The position numbers and the translations under genes are program-made. Source: Gigaspora rosea (Eukaryota > Glomeromycota > Glomeromycetes > Diversisporales > Gigasporaceae). From it: a stretch of DNA of 64,000 nt. The stretch is from positions 163,672-227,671 of the forward strand of contig QKWP01000617.1 in the NCBI GenBank assembly GCA_003550325.1. The letters run 5' to 3'. The first letter of the stretch is position 1; every line of letters starts with the position of its first letter. The notes beneath the pieces were generated by a model that saw nothing but the letters and a program-made list of their open reading frames with translations, had not been told where the DNA came from and searched no databases. Shown here one piece after another: positions 47,252 to 59,289 of the stretch.

Positions 47252-48044
47252 TTTATTTTTTATTTTTTTTTTAACCCTTCAGCTCTATGGCTGTTGGGGC
47301 GCGTATGGCGCTCATTTATTAAGGTCCTTGTTATTTTTGTACATTAAGGTCGTACAATTTTCAAATTACATTTCTATATTGTTACATATTTGTGACTAGT
47401 TATACCACCTAATTCTGTACTCAATTACCCAGACATCACTCATTTTGGTTACCCAATCTGCTGGCGGTGTCTTCGGATTTCCAACTTCTTTCGGAACCTC
47501 GGGCCGTCCGTACTGACCAGGGCGCTGGCAGAACAAGAACATCTCAGTACTTCCTTCCTTCAGCCTTCCGAAGTTTCAGCTTCCAACTTCAGCCAAGACC
47601 TCTAGTCGTTTGTACCGACCGGAGCAGAGGAGGAGGATACATTCTCGGTACATTCTTCCTTTGGCCTTCCAAAGTGTTGTTCTTCTTCCATTTCGGGTTA
47701 GGACTGAGCCCGTCCTGAGTTCATCTGAGATCTTTTTCCTTATCGGGTTAGTGCAACTTTGCCACTTTATTTTATCATGTTATCATTTAACCGAAATCCC
47801 ACCGGAAGTATACATTTATTCTTATTCAACCGGAATTCCACCGGTAGTATCCATTATTTCAAAATTTTAGCAGCACAAACACACCAATGTGGTTAAATTA
47901 ACCAACCGCGGTCCTGGCATCCTAGTTCAGCCCTTCCCCTCGTGATCGCATATAGTTTTTCATGTCCGCTAGTGGGGATTGAACCGGCGTCCTTACGTTT
48001 GGCGACCTGGGAGCGTAACCACCTACGCTATCAGCCCGCAGGTC
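47252..48044 (-). mobile_element. Complete tRNA-derived SINE-like retroposon, 793 bp
   Basis: Minus strand. The 5' end has a tRNA-like head with a Pol III A box TAGCGTAGGTGG (complement of 48019-48030) and B box GGTTCAATCCC (complement of 47975-47985). The 3' end is A-rich (plus strand TTTTATTTTTTATTTTTTTT from 47252). An exact 14-bp target duplication ttgattggctaatt lies at 47238-47251 and 48045-48058, as expected for LINE-driven retroposition. The body is unusually GC-rich and holds two degenerate direct repeats of about 115 bp (47470-47585 and 47586-47700). No protein is expected; open frames here are incidental. It would depend on a LINE in trans. Confidence 0.88.
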
Positions 48045-48058
48045 TTGATTGGCTAATT

Positions 48059-49012
48059 AAATCTAGTGTAATTATAATACTGTGCAAGACCAATCTTAAA
48101 GTTTAATACTGTATCTTGGTGACATTATTTCCTAAACTAAGAAAATAAATGTATTTAATAAATTTTCAATTTAAATAACGAATAAAGCTCTGGCTTTATT
48201 TCTGGCTCCGAATACTTATGGTACATATATTTATTGCTATATTATACTGTAAATATTTATTTCGCACAATTTTGAATATTATATAAATCAAGCAAAACTT
48301 GTTATGTTATTTATATACTAGGGGCATGCCCGAGGCACGATAAGTGAGGCATGCCTAGGTTTGAGGTATGCCTCGAGGGGCATGCCCAAAAATTTTACGG
48401 TGCTTCCTACCCTACTGTGGACATGGAATTGGAACAAAAGAGTGCTGAGAGTGAATATGGCAAAAATTGTGAAGGTCTGAAATGCTTTGCTTGGATTTGG
48501 CCGGAAGAAGGATTACTGTTAATTGGAGCAAGAATCATCAAACAAGTCATGATCTGAGATCTTCTGATACTCACTAATATTTAGATTTTACACCTGAATT
48601 TTCAACCTTGGTGGTATGTTTCTTGGAAGTGTCCCAATGAAGACAGTAGTCTTGTGGAACTTGACTTTGAATTGGAGAAGAATGTGAGCCATAAAAATGT
48701 ACTTCAGAAGCATCATGCAGTAGGTGTTGATCAATGTACTGCAGAAATCATTTTTTGGTTGTGTTAACCTTCTACTTGAAATAGGTTTCCTGGCAGTATA
48801 TGCAGCATATGCAATTTCATCTATATCAGTTGTATTGGTCACATTGGTGATATCAAGGGTATACACTTTATATAATCATTTTAATCATTATAATTGATAT
48901 CAGCTGTATTGGTTGTATAATGCTGATAAAGTGTATATGTTGTCCTAATTAACAGTATATAATAAAGGCCTTGCACACAGTGAAAGAGAGAGGCATTTGA
49001 TCATTCATAATT
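48059..49012. other. Interval with a GGGCATGCC palindrome cluster
   Basis: At 48323-48392, GGGGCATGCCCGAGGCA, GAGGCATGCCTAGG and GAGGGGCATGCCC form alternative hairpins. A 68-codon open frame (48351-48557) starts within it and is not recognised. A looser inverted pair (TACACTTTAT/ATAAAGTGTA) lies at 48860-48940. Confidence 0.35.
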
Positions 49013-49020
49013 ACAACTAT

Positions 49021-49202
49021 GGCATCTTATGCTAAGATTGGCTTATGCTGAGAATTTATTTTATTATGAAATTATAAAATTTTAGAGGGCTTTTTTAGAT
49101 GAGTTTTTTTTTTATAGTCTGGTTAGATTTAATTTTAGTAGATATTATAGATTTAAATAGAGACCCGGATCTCAGCATAAGCCAATCTAAGCATAAGCTG
49201 CC
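49021..49202. mobile_element. 182-bp hAT MITE
   Basis: GGCATCTTATGCTAAGATTG and the complement of GGCAGCTTATGCTTAGATTG form TIRs of about 33 bp ending GCTTATGCTGAGA. Flanks acaactat (49013-49020) and acaattat (49203-49210) form an 8-bp duplication with one change. Confidence 0.8.
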
Positions 49203-49791
49203 ACAATTATTTTCCTGTTACTCATATTTACTAAATAAACTAATGATCTACTACTAAGTGGAATAGTAGTATAGTCTTTTGTCCATATTTCTTGTGCATG
49301 TGAAATTAATATTATGTTGTCTGGTTGTTTCTTAACATACTGAAAGCCTTCATGGTTATTGTTGTTGTCCAATTGTCTTGACATACTGCAGATAGTTGTT
49401 GTTTTCCAGTATTCCAACATACCATGAATACTGTGGTTATTGTTTGCTGATAGAAGATTACCTCTAAAGTATTGATGATCTGAAGCATTGGCTTATCCAC
49501 TCACCAAATATAACACACCTTCTTCGATATAGTTGTCTGGATTTTGTTGGTTTGTTTGGTTGGTTTTGGGTTGACCTGGTAGACCCCGAGTTGCTAGTGT
49601 CAATGTTAAAAAGTTCAATTTTGACAATTTTCAAAAAAAATTTTTTACTGTTTTTTGAATAAATATATATTAGATATTGAATAAAAAAGTTTGTTATAAG
49701 TTGCCAAAGTTAATTATATAATAAAAAATTCACAAAACAAACTTGAAATAAAAAAAATTCCAACCTAACTATTATATTAATTGGTAAAAAC
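49203..49791. other. Interval without a recognised feature
   Basis: Short minus-strand open frames (49500-49187) have no recognisable motif. A GGTTGGTTTTGG run lies near 49548. Confidence 0.35.
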
Positions 49792-50173
49792 CAGAGATGG
49801 CACTGAAACCTTTTTTGGCGATTCCGAAAGGTTCAGGTTTCAGATTATAGCTTCCAAAACCTTATCCGAAACTCAAAACCTCAACCGAAACCCGAAAACT
49901 CGACCGAAACCCGAAACTTTAACCAAAACCCCTAAACTGCCAAAACATCAATAATTTATTTGTTTTTCTCTCCAAAGTTGGCGCCAAAACCCTTTTGTAC
50001 CAAATCTGAAAGTTTCAGGCTTCGGATTATAACTTCAGAAACCTTATTCAAAACTCGAAACCTCATCCGACACCTGAAACCTCATTCGAAACCCGAAACC
50101 TCACCTGAACACCAAAAACTACCCAAACTTCCATTTATTGCATTAATGTACTGTATTATATATCTCTTTCAAA

Positions 50174-51996
50174 CAGTGATAGTAAATGACCTGGTCATTT
50201 GAAAATTTTTCAAATGACCTCAAATGACCCTTAAATGACCAGTCATTATCGGTCATTCAGATTTTGGTCATTTGGAAATGACCCATGACCAAATGACCAC
50301 GGTCATTTCCAAATGACCGTGGTCATTTGAGGGTCATTTGGTTATTAGGTAATTGTGCATATAGAGATTTTTTTCTCATGATTGTACGAAAGCAGGATTT
50401 TTTAAAATTTTGATAGTTGCACGAAAATTTTCAAAATTTCATATTGCGCAAGACTTAATGGGCAGATTTTTTTTAAAAATTCTTATAGTTGCGCAAAAAT
50501 CTTTATTTTTTGAAATTCTCAAGTTGCACGAAAGTTTATATTAGGTCGGCAACTTTTTCAAAATTCTCATAGTTATGCGAATGACTATATTATTACAATA
50601 CTTAAAAATATAATAAAGAAAAAGCTGCATATTATAATTATTTCGCCACCTATTCAATGCTATCACCCATTTTTTTGTAGCCTTGCGAGTATTTTCAGGA
50701 ATATAAGACTCAATTATTTAGTCAATTCCTTGTCAGTAGGTAAGTAATCACCACGGGCTTTAGTATTTGGCTTTCTTTTTTCCTAATAAAATTTAATTTG
50801 ATTTTTTTTTTTCAGTATTTCACTTTAATACTAAATTATAACCTACCATCTGGAAAAATTGCTACAGGATTTAAAGACAACTTGGATCAGTGTTGGTAAG
50901 TATTACAGACGTGAATTAGCGTTGGCAGGTAGGACTTGGAATTTCGTTGACACATACTGATTGCAAGATTTAGTAAAAGCCTTTAAAGGCTAGACGTATA
51001 ACACTATGAGACTTATAATATATGCGCACACTTCGGATTTGTAATCAAAGAGGCAATACCTCAAATTTCAAAGTGTATATTCTTGGGCACAGCAAAGAAT
51101 TAAAAGCTCCAAAAAAAAAAAGATTATCAGGTGAAAATCTATTTGTACCATTGTATTACATATTAATTTTTGAATCATGATCGTCATAAAAAAAATAAAT
51201 CCGTTATTACATGCTATGCAGCAATAACTGTCGTATCGTGTGTTTAAAATCTACTGACCCTTTACCAATAATGCTTCACATGTCCCACAGATAAAGGGAT
51301 CAACCCAAAACAACTTATAGATTCAAATGCTTTTATATAGAGAAAAAACGTCACTCTTCCTATAGCTGCAAAGAGAATCGGCATATATGCTCATGCCAAT
51401 ATAGGCGGGTCTTCATTCTTATTATGGTCCTTGTCCTTGCACTGCCACTTGCAGTCGCGGAGCCAAAAATAAAACTGGTCCTTGCACTGCCACTTGCAGC
51501 CGCAGAGCCACATACATGCACTGCTACTGCAGTCGTGGAGCCGAACAACAGGTCCTTGCACTGCTACCGCAGCCGTGGAGCCTGATATTACAACAACAAT
51601 AATCAAAGAAATATATATAAAAATCCGGAACATAACCGGTCATAAAGTCATCTGATTTCACAATAATAATCGCCCTGTCACTTCGTTGACAGGCTTTTCA
51701 AAATAATAAATAGTATTTGCAAAATGATTCTTACCTATTTTAACCATAATCAGCCATAATGGGAATATTTATTAATTATAATGTACCGTATAAACGCGAA
51801 ATAACGTGCAGGGTGTGATTTCGAATTTCGGCCTAAATTAAGCTTAATTCGGGCCAAAATTCGAATTAATGCCCCTGCGCGATCCACCAATCAAATTCAA
51901 ATGACCCACTAGGTCATTTCACCTTTGAAATGACCCAATGACCGGTCATTTGTCATTTGGGTCATTTGGGTCATTTCGGGTCATTTACCATCACTG
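50174..51996. mobile_element. 1.8-kb non-autonomous hAT, relative of the 4.7-kb element
   Basis: The ends CAGTGATAGTAAATGACC and the complement of CAGTGATGGTAAATGACC are flanked by an exact 8-bp duplication ctttcaaa (50166-50173, 51997-52004). It shares with 1628-6340 the TIR, the AAATGACC/GGTCATTT subterminal clusters, and an internal stretch GGCCTAAATTA(G/A)GCTTAATT (51832-51850 versus about 1771-1790). It lacks transposase. Confidence 0.93.
51426..51585. repeat. GC-rich minisatellite in the inner hAT element
   Basis: Three to four degenerate units of GGTCCTTGCACTGCCACTTG followed by CAG(C/T)CG(C/T)(G/A)GAGCC, about 50-60 bp each. The Cys/Trp-rich minus-strand open frames here are by-products. 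Confidence 0.7.
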
Positions 51997-52916
51997 CTTT
52001 CAAATGCACTGATGTATGCTATGCATCTCTTCAATATACATTAATCGCATTGATGTATGTTATATATCCTTAAAGAATACAATAAAATTTGAATATCCAG
52101 CAATATTTGGACCGAAATGCATCCAACAATTTATTGCATGCGTGCAGTCCTTTTTGTTATTATGATTCACAAGTTTAACATGAAAGGTATAATTCCGGAG
52201 TTTATATTCTGACAATCAAGGTTGCTTTTGCAAGCATCAGTTTTTTTGCTTACTACGTAAAAACTGGATACAATAACAAGTAATTAGTACGTCCATATCC
52301 ACTAATGATAGAATTAATAAATTACCGCAGAATTAAATAAATTGTTGGCATCAAAAGTCATCAAGTACTTATCGATTCATCATTGGCAATTTTTTCTATC
52401 GCCCTAGAATTTTGAAATCAGTTGTAATAACGGTATGATATTAAAAATAAAGTTGACCAGCTTTAAAAAAAACCCCCGAACAAACCGAGACAGTAAAAAA
52501 AAAACATAATTAAAAAAATGATCTATATAATGTTATAATTTATTCAAAAATAATTTTACATTTTGGGTTCATTAAAAATAAATCAACTTTTCAATAAATT
52601 TTAAAGGCTTCAATATTATATTTTTGAGTTTCGGATTATAGGTTTGGGTTTCGGATTATAGTTTCGGGTTTTCGGGTTTCGGGGTTTCGATTTTTTTTAA
52701 AAAAATCCGAAACTAGTTTCGGATTAGAACCCTTCCGAAACTAGTTTCGGGTATATTTCGTTTCGATGCCATGTTTGGTAAAAACAGTCTTTGACATAAA
52801 TCTTTGTACAAACTAAGCATGCCATATTTATTGGATAAGGCAAAAATTCAATAATTGTGTTGAAAGAGTTAACATTCAAATGTAATGTAATATTAATCAA
52901 ATAAGTATACAATATT

Positions 52917-53398
52917 GGGCAAAAATTGTAGAATAACGGTAATTTGGCAAATGATCACGTGCCGCTCTGCGGCACGTGTAGCCAATCATTTGCCAAATTA
53001 CTGTATTCGACAATTTGCCCTTATCCGGCAATTTATGATCATGATTGGTAGGGAGTTGCTCGCTGAGTTTAATTTGAATAAACATGATTATGTCGTAACA
53101 CATGAAAAAATAACAAGAAGAAATTTTTTTCATAATCATATGAGTTTGTCGGATAATGTACTTTATCCGACAAACTCATATGATCATGTTACTGTTATTT
53201 TTTTCATGTGTTACGAAATAATCACGTTTACTTGAATTAAAGCTCAGCCGACAACTCCCTACCAATCATGATCATAAATTGTCGCAAATTTTTGAATAAC
53301 GGTAATTGGCTCAACCGGGCAAATGATTGGCTGACACGTGCCGCTTCGCGGCACGTGCTCATTTGCCTGGTTGAACAAATTTACCCGTTATTCAAAGT
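52917..53398. repeat. Triple-hairpin foldback
   Basis: Hairpin 1 (52917-53020) and hairpin 3 (53285-53398) share the stem CACGTGCCGC..GCGGCACGTG and are themselves arranged as an inverted pair. Hairpin 2 (53033-53278) has arms of about 120 bp, from TTATGATCATGATTGGTAGG through GAGTTTGTCGGATAA to a five-base centre near 53157. The whole unit is therefore a palindrome made of palindromes. Confidence 0.85.
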
Positions 53399-53924
53399 AA
53401 TAGTAACTCAATAAATTTTTTATATAATGATCATACATTAATCTCACTGAAATCAATAATAACTTTTCGAATTTGGCAGAATTGTTATCGGCAAATTTTT
53501 TAGGGATTGTAATCTTTGCAAAAAATCTAAAAAGACCTCGAATATAAATTTATATAATAAAAGATGTATATCCAAGTCAGTATACAACCTTTCAAATTGT
53601 TATAAGACTAATTTTATATCCCATACAAATATCAGTAGTTTATTTTTCATTAAAATTTTCAAATATTTATATCGTCATGTCTAGTAAACATGATTATTCT
53701 AAAAATGACGGAAGTTATTTAATAAATCCATATTCTTGAAAGTGTCTTGAAAATATTTGAGAACTTGACTAATAGAAGAAGAACTACTAATATATAAGTG
53801 ATTAACAATTTTTTCAACTGATAACCTTTCTAATTTTTTTAGACTATTTGAAATTACCTTATTTTAACCAGTAATATCTAAAGTTATATTGATAATGGTT
53901 ATTGGTCGTCACTGCAGCACTTTA

Positions 53925-54087
53925 CAGCTGCTTTCATAAATTCAGAGACATCTGTCAAAAAATTGACAGACCGATTCGATAAGTTTGTGATTTCGGTAAC
54001 GATTATTGCCGAATCAAAGCCTATCGAATCAGCAAAATTCGGTGGTCAATTTTTTGCCAGGTGTCCCTGAATTTATGAAAACAGCTG
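53925..54087. mobile_element. 163-bp Tc1/mariner-like MITE
   Basis: CAGCTGCTTTCATAAATTCA and the complement of CAGCTGTTTTCATAAATTCA form TIRs of about 45 bp reaching AAAAAATTGAC. TA lies at 53923-53924 and 54088-54089. Confidence 0.85.
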
Positions 54088-54089
54088 TA

Positions 54090-54871
54090 ACTAATCGATA
54101 CCTAATCAACCGACCAAAAATTTATAATCACTATAAAATAGTATTTCGGGCAAATCCCTGGGAGAAATTATTTTACCTAGTGAAAGATTTCAGATTTCAA
54201 AATGTGCAAAATTATTCTATATTTTGCAGATTGAACCTAAATTTTTCGCTCCGGCAAAATTAATTCTTATTAGTAAAATATTTCGGATTTTTAAATTAGT
54301 CTATCTCGAAACACTATAAATAATGTATAACTGAAAAAAAACTAATGACTAGTAACAATAATACAGAATAAGATATCAGATAGAAGCGTAATGTATTGGC
54401 CAAAATACCTCTTACAATATCCCATGTTAAATACCCCTGTTGCAAAACACAGATCTTTCTTAATTAGATGTGAATTTATATTATTACGTACTACCTCTTT
54501 GCGACACAGATCTACTAGTGATCAGTATATTATGGCTGTAGATTTTAGATTATACTTTATCCTATCAATTTATTTTACTTAATTTTTATTTATGATAATT
54601 TTGCAAAGTATTTTATCTTTCATACAGTATTTGATATGCTTGTTTTTATAAATTCATTTGATTTCACGTATTCTAATTTAATCCGATGGACCAATCATTG
54701 AAATACACGTTGTCGGTGATTTCAGTGACACAAATTAATTCTTGCTTTTCTTATTTTACTTATTTTAGTAAGCCGAATAATTCTTGCAGCAGCTTTTCCT
54801 ATATTACTTATTTTAGTAAATTAGAGTAAAAATCACCGAAATTTTTGACTTAAAAAATATAGACGGAAAAA
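54090..54871. promoter_or_regulatory. 5' flank of the BTB-TLDc gene
   Basis: No gene is seen. A direct repeat CTTATTTTACTTATTTTAGTAA lies at about 54749-54771, with a near copy CTATATTACTTATTTTAGTAA at 54798-54818, just upstream of the start codon. Role unknown. Confidence 0.35.
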
Positions 54872-56398
54872 ATGGCATTTAAACACTTTGAAAAACTTTC
54901 AAATAATTATATTGAGCTTCTTGAAAAAGGAAATGACTTTAATGTTATTATTAAAGTAGGAAAACATACAGATACAAGGGAATTTAAGGCACACTCAGTC
55001 ATTTTAAAATGCAGGTCTTCTTATTTTCAAGACAAATTAGAAAATATCATTAAAGATATCAACGGAATTATAAAAATTGATTTAAACTCGCATATTTCTG
55101 TTCAGCACTTTGAATTAATTATTAAGTAAGTATTAAATTTAAGATTTAATTCTGCCATATATTACATATATAACGTATTTTAACTTGATTTTATTAGATA
55201 TATCTATGGAGGTTTCGTTTGTTTAGAAGACTTTGATGCCAAATTTATTTTTGATCTTATTTTAATCGCTGATGAGTTCCTTCTTGATGAATTAGTTGGA
55301 TCTATTGAAACTTATTTAATTGAGTCTGAAGTACACTGGTTACGTTCTCACTTTTCTCAAGTTTATAAGATTTGCTTCCAAAACAGCAAACTAGAAGAAC
55401 TACAAAAATGGTGTAACAGCATTTTGATAAAGCATCCAAGCATTATTTTCGATTCTGAAGAATTTAACTCTCTTAATGAAAATGCATTGGTTTCACTTAT
55501 TAAATGTGATGGTTTACAAATGGAAGAAGTAAAGATTTGGAATAAAATTATAAAGTGGGGAATTGCGCAAAATCATGATTTACCTTCTAATCCTGAAGAT
55601 TGGTCTGATGAAAATTTTACAACTTTAAAGGATACTCTGAAAAATTTTTTACCTCATATCCGTTACTTTCAAATGTCTGCCAAAGATGTTGCAAATTATG
55701 TAGTACCATACTCACAAATTCTTGAAAAAAGACTTTGGAAAGATCTGAATAAAAGTATTTTATCACCCGATCATGAAATTACTTCAACAATTTTACCACC
55801 TCGAATTATTTTAAAATTACAAACTGAACCATTTTTTTCAACCGTTATTAATGAAGAACATGCAGCTGAAATTGCATCTTGGATTGATAAAAATACCGGT
55901 ACATATAGTATAAGAAATAACCCTTACGAATTTACATTACTTTTTCGTGGGAGTAGAGATGGATTTACCCGTGAATCATTTTGGAATTTATGCAATATGA
56001 AAACAAACACTGTTACGGTTATAAATGTTAGAGGTAGTGATAATATTGAAAGAATTTTTGGTGGTTATAATCCAGTTGCATGGAATAATAGTAAAAAATT
56101 TTATGTTAACTGTCAAGATAGTTTTATTTTTTCATTAAAAAATGATGAGGTCCAAAATTCTATTTTAAGTCGTGTCACAAACCCAGCAAAGGCTATTTAT
56201 ATTAATAGTACATATCGTGGTGTGGATTTTGGTGGTGGTCATCTTGCTATGTTTATAGGCTTTAATAAACAAAATAATGGTTGCTATACTAATTTTTGTG
56301 GACATTACGAAAATCCTATTGGTATTGAATCACTTAATAATTCACAATATTATTTTATAAACGAATATGAAGTGTTTCAAGTTCATAAATCAGAATAA
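54872..56398 (+). CDS. BTB-BACK-TLDc domain protein, two exons
   Basis: Exon 1 is 54872-55125. The intron 55126-55197 (AA/GTAAGT to TATTAG/A) is 72 bp and keeps frame. Exon 2 is 55198-56398. The product is 484 residues. BTB fold at about 24-120 (FNVIIKVG, REFKAHSVILKCRSSYF, HFELIIKYIYGG) for dimerisation and Cullin-3 type contacts. BACK at about 125-230 (ENALVSLIKCDGLQMEEVKIW). TLDc at about 295-484 (LLFRGSRDGF, FGGYNPVAW, SFIFSL, FGGGHLAMFIGF). This architecture is greatly expanded in AM fungi; in general BTB-BACK acts as a substrate adaptor and TLDc is linked to oxidative stress resistance or V-ATPase binding, but the role of this copy is unknown. No stops or frame breaks. A paralogue relic follows at 59.3-60.7 kb. 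Confidence 0.93.
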
Positions 56399-58770
56399 AA
56401 AAACTATCACGTTATATATCATTAGTTTAATTTTCCGATTTTGACAGGTTTATATCATCAGAACGGTTTAATATTTTATATATTTTTAGATTTGACCTAA
56501 TGCTATTTATTAGATTGAAGGATTATTTAATATTATAAGTAACTAAGTTTACTAAAGTAACTAGATTTTAAAGTTTGTTTATATTACGATATTTAGAATA
56601 TTATTCTTTTACTATTGTATTCAGAGAATTTTCGAATAAAAGTTTGGTATTATTCGTCTAATATTAATTATAAATTAACAGTTAAGAGGTAAACCGTAGG
56701 CATTTTGTGGATTAAAATACCCACGTTATGCAAAATTTTTTACACATAAATAATTAAAGATCGCACAATTAAAACACGCCACATCCGTATACAACAAGAA
56801 TTCACGGACTTACACTACAATATTTGGCGCGAAAGGTGCTTTAATCCACAAATTTCAAAAATTTCATAGAAAAAATTATCGGAAGTTAATACAGTTTTTT
56901 TTATAATGATGTAATGCAGCTAGCTACAATAAAAAAGTTTTTGTGCCAAGTATTATCAGAAACTTCGGCATTCTAGAATCATAAGATAATAGTAATTCTC
57001 CAAAGATTTTTTACTATCACTTACATGTTAAGCAGGCAAATTTGCCTGCTTATTGCATTTTCTCGATAACTCATAATTTAAGGACATATGGAATCATAAG
57101 AAGACTAAATTGTTGGGTTCGAAAATCTTCAGAAAATGTTATTCTTTTTAGCACACGGTATTCTATTCTTTTATTTCTTCGTTCACTTTTTAGGGTTCTT
57201 TAAAAATCACGTTTTGTACTACCTCAAAATGTCCGACGAGTCTAAATATTTAATAATCTTCCGGCTTTTTGATGTAGTATTTGTATTCCCAACATAATTG
57301 CAAAACCGCACAAGCAATTTTGGGGGTTAAAGACGTGAAGATAATTGGTTATCTGCGTACCGGCAATTTGGCTTATGGTGTAAGGGATAAAATTTATACT
57401 CTTCAACTGCGACATGCCACTAATTTCTCCGATCACTATATCAAGATCACGGGTGATTAATGAATAATATCCTAATTAGAAATGGGCAAAGACAGTTATA
57501 TTATTACTTATTTTTAATTATTTCATTTAATATTTAACGTAATAAGTAATAATAAGTAAAGAATTATGATGTATGCAAAGTTCTATCTGGACAACAAATT
57601 ATGAGTTTAATATTTATTCTTCAGATTACATTTGAAATCGTCATAAGCAATACGTAATTAGTAATAATACTAAGTGTAAGTCACTGGGTAAAATAAAATA
57701 AGTTACATTAATCTCTAATCATAAGTAATCATTGTGTCGCAGATTATAATGAAATCAGATTAAAATGAAATGTGGGTTTCTGTTTAACCCTCTAAAATAC
57801 ATTTATACTTGTTTAATATAAACTCTACTCTAAAACTAACCTCTAACCTTAACCCCTAACCCTAAAAAATGCGCCCCCAAAATTTTTATTTTTCAGCAGC
57901 TTGTTAATTTTTTTATACTATACCTATACATATTTCATTTTAATCTATCACTCTAATCCTGATTCATATGTTCCGCAGTAAAACTTCAAGTAACTGTGTA
58001 CTAGGATTATATCCAAAGTTTTATGATTAAAAATTCGGATGAACGTAATATATTGGTTTTAATACATGTACATCTGAAGTTTTTTATTTTACTGCACAAC
58101 TAGAAATTGCGTTTGTGGTTAGCTTTGTCGCCTAGGTTTAACTTAGGTAATAATATGTCGCTTTCAATTATTACTGTGAGGAATGAACATCGAAAATTTT
58201 AAAATATGATGCCGTATTTTTATTATAAACCCTGTAGACATATTTTAGATTACATTAATTATTTCATTTGGCGAAATTATTAGTTTTGGATGTCGAAATC
58301 CGATTTTATTATTAATTGAAAAAATATGTATAAAATCAAATTTTCTTTTAAATATTTTCCACCTTTAAAGTTTTTATATTGTAGAGTTGGCTTTTGTGTT
58401 TATAAAATATCATTTAAATTAAAGCTTTAATTGTACTAGAGCTGGCTATCAAATAGTAAATAATTTATTAGAAAATTTAATTCTTCTATTTCGAATAGGT
58501 AACAGTCTTATTCAATAGCATTTAAAATAATATCAGCTTACATTTAACATCTTTACACAGAAGCCAAACTTAATTTTTATGCTGATAACCAATATTGATA
58601 TATTATACCACAAATGTGTATATTTATGATTTGTAGTGGTTGGCATCATTTTAGTTTATGGATACTTGTCATCTTCGTTGTCAATGTTAATACATACCAT
58701 ATTCTTCTGTAAAATTTTGGCTAGCACTGATGTATTACAGATACTGCATATGCATGTGTTCGATAATAAA
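56399..58770. other. Intergenic AT-rich interval
   Basis: Features seen: an isolated GCAGGCAAATTTGCCTGC palindrome at about 57032, also found at the ends of 5302-5942; a zone of ATAAGTAAT/ATTACTTAT words at about 57500-57735 starting TAGAAATGGGCAAAGAC, possibly the subterminal region of another hAT element; and a short CCTAACCTCTAACC-like tract at about 57835-57865. No gene is supported. Confidence 0.4.
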
Positions 58771-59148
58771 TGCTTGTACTCACGTACAAAATCGGTTTAC
58801 TAATCGTTTAAACAAAAACTTGAAAGAATTCCAACTTAATGGAATATTTAGAATTACAACTCCACTCAATGATATTGTTTTACCAACTGCATGGGATATT
58901 GAAATAACTTACCATCTATTAACATAGATTCAAGTGAACTGAAAGTGAATTATACCGGTAATATAAAATTGTGAAAAGAGAAATCTCACAAAAATATCTC
59001 GAATTAATAAGTGTTAATTAATTAAAAGATAATTTATCTGTTGGTTTATTAAAAAAAAAACTTTTTCAAGATTTTGATGTTAACAAAGCTGCTATAATTC
59101 GAACAAAATCATCCAATTCCTTCACAGTATGGGATATTTTACTTTGAA
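58730..59148 (+). pseudogene. Broken coding fragment, possibly Crinkler-like N-terminus
   Basis: Three frame-shifted pieces look coding: LNGIFRITTPLNDIVLPTAW with DIEITYHLL (to 58920), then IDSSELKVNYTGNIKL (58925-58972), then DNLSVGLLKKKLF followed by SSNSFTVWDILL (about 59029-59148). The VG.LK.KLF...LTVWDI pattern resembles the ubiquitin-like header of Crinkler (CRN) effector-type proteins, ending near a T-V-W motif. This is a low-confidence guess. Stops separate the pieces, so the locus is dead or mis-sequenced. Confidence 0.35.
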
Positions 59149-59289
59149 ATTAAAATTATAAATTTAATTATTTTCCCGTAATAAACACACAAGTATTTTT
59201 TTTTTATAATTTTTTATTCATTTCTTGATAGAATGATCGGAGTCGGTTATTGTACAAATTGAAACGAGAAAGAAATAGAAAGAGTTGGC

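Larger units (their letters stand above)
49792..52777. mobile_element. hAT element hosting another hAT element
   Basis: The ends CAGAGATGGCACTGAAAC and the complement of CAAACATGGCATCGAAAC are flanked by an exact 8-bp duplication gtaaaaac (49784-49791, 52778-52785). Subterminal zones are filled with CCGAAACCCGAAAC/GTTTCGGGTTTCGG words (49850-50110 and 52620-52760). Subtracting the insert at 50174-51996 and its duplication leaves an element of about 1.16 kb with no transposase. Confidence 0.93.

Noticed and set aside
47467-47870. GC-rich open frames of 83 and 86 codons
   Set aside because: They fall inside the SINE-like element and reflect its composition.
47965-48044. A functional nuclear tRNA gene
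   Set aside because: The A and B boxes are good, but the T-arm and acceptor pairing look degenerate and the sequence is the head of a longer element with its own target duplication.
51360-51633. Cys- and Trp-rich minus-strand open frames as small secreted proteins
   Set aside because: Generated by a GC-rich minisatellite in a non-autonomous hAT element; two overlapping frames are both open, as expected of repeats.
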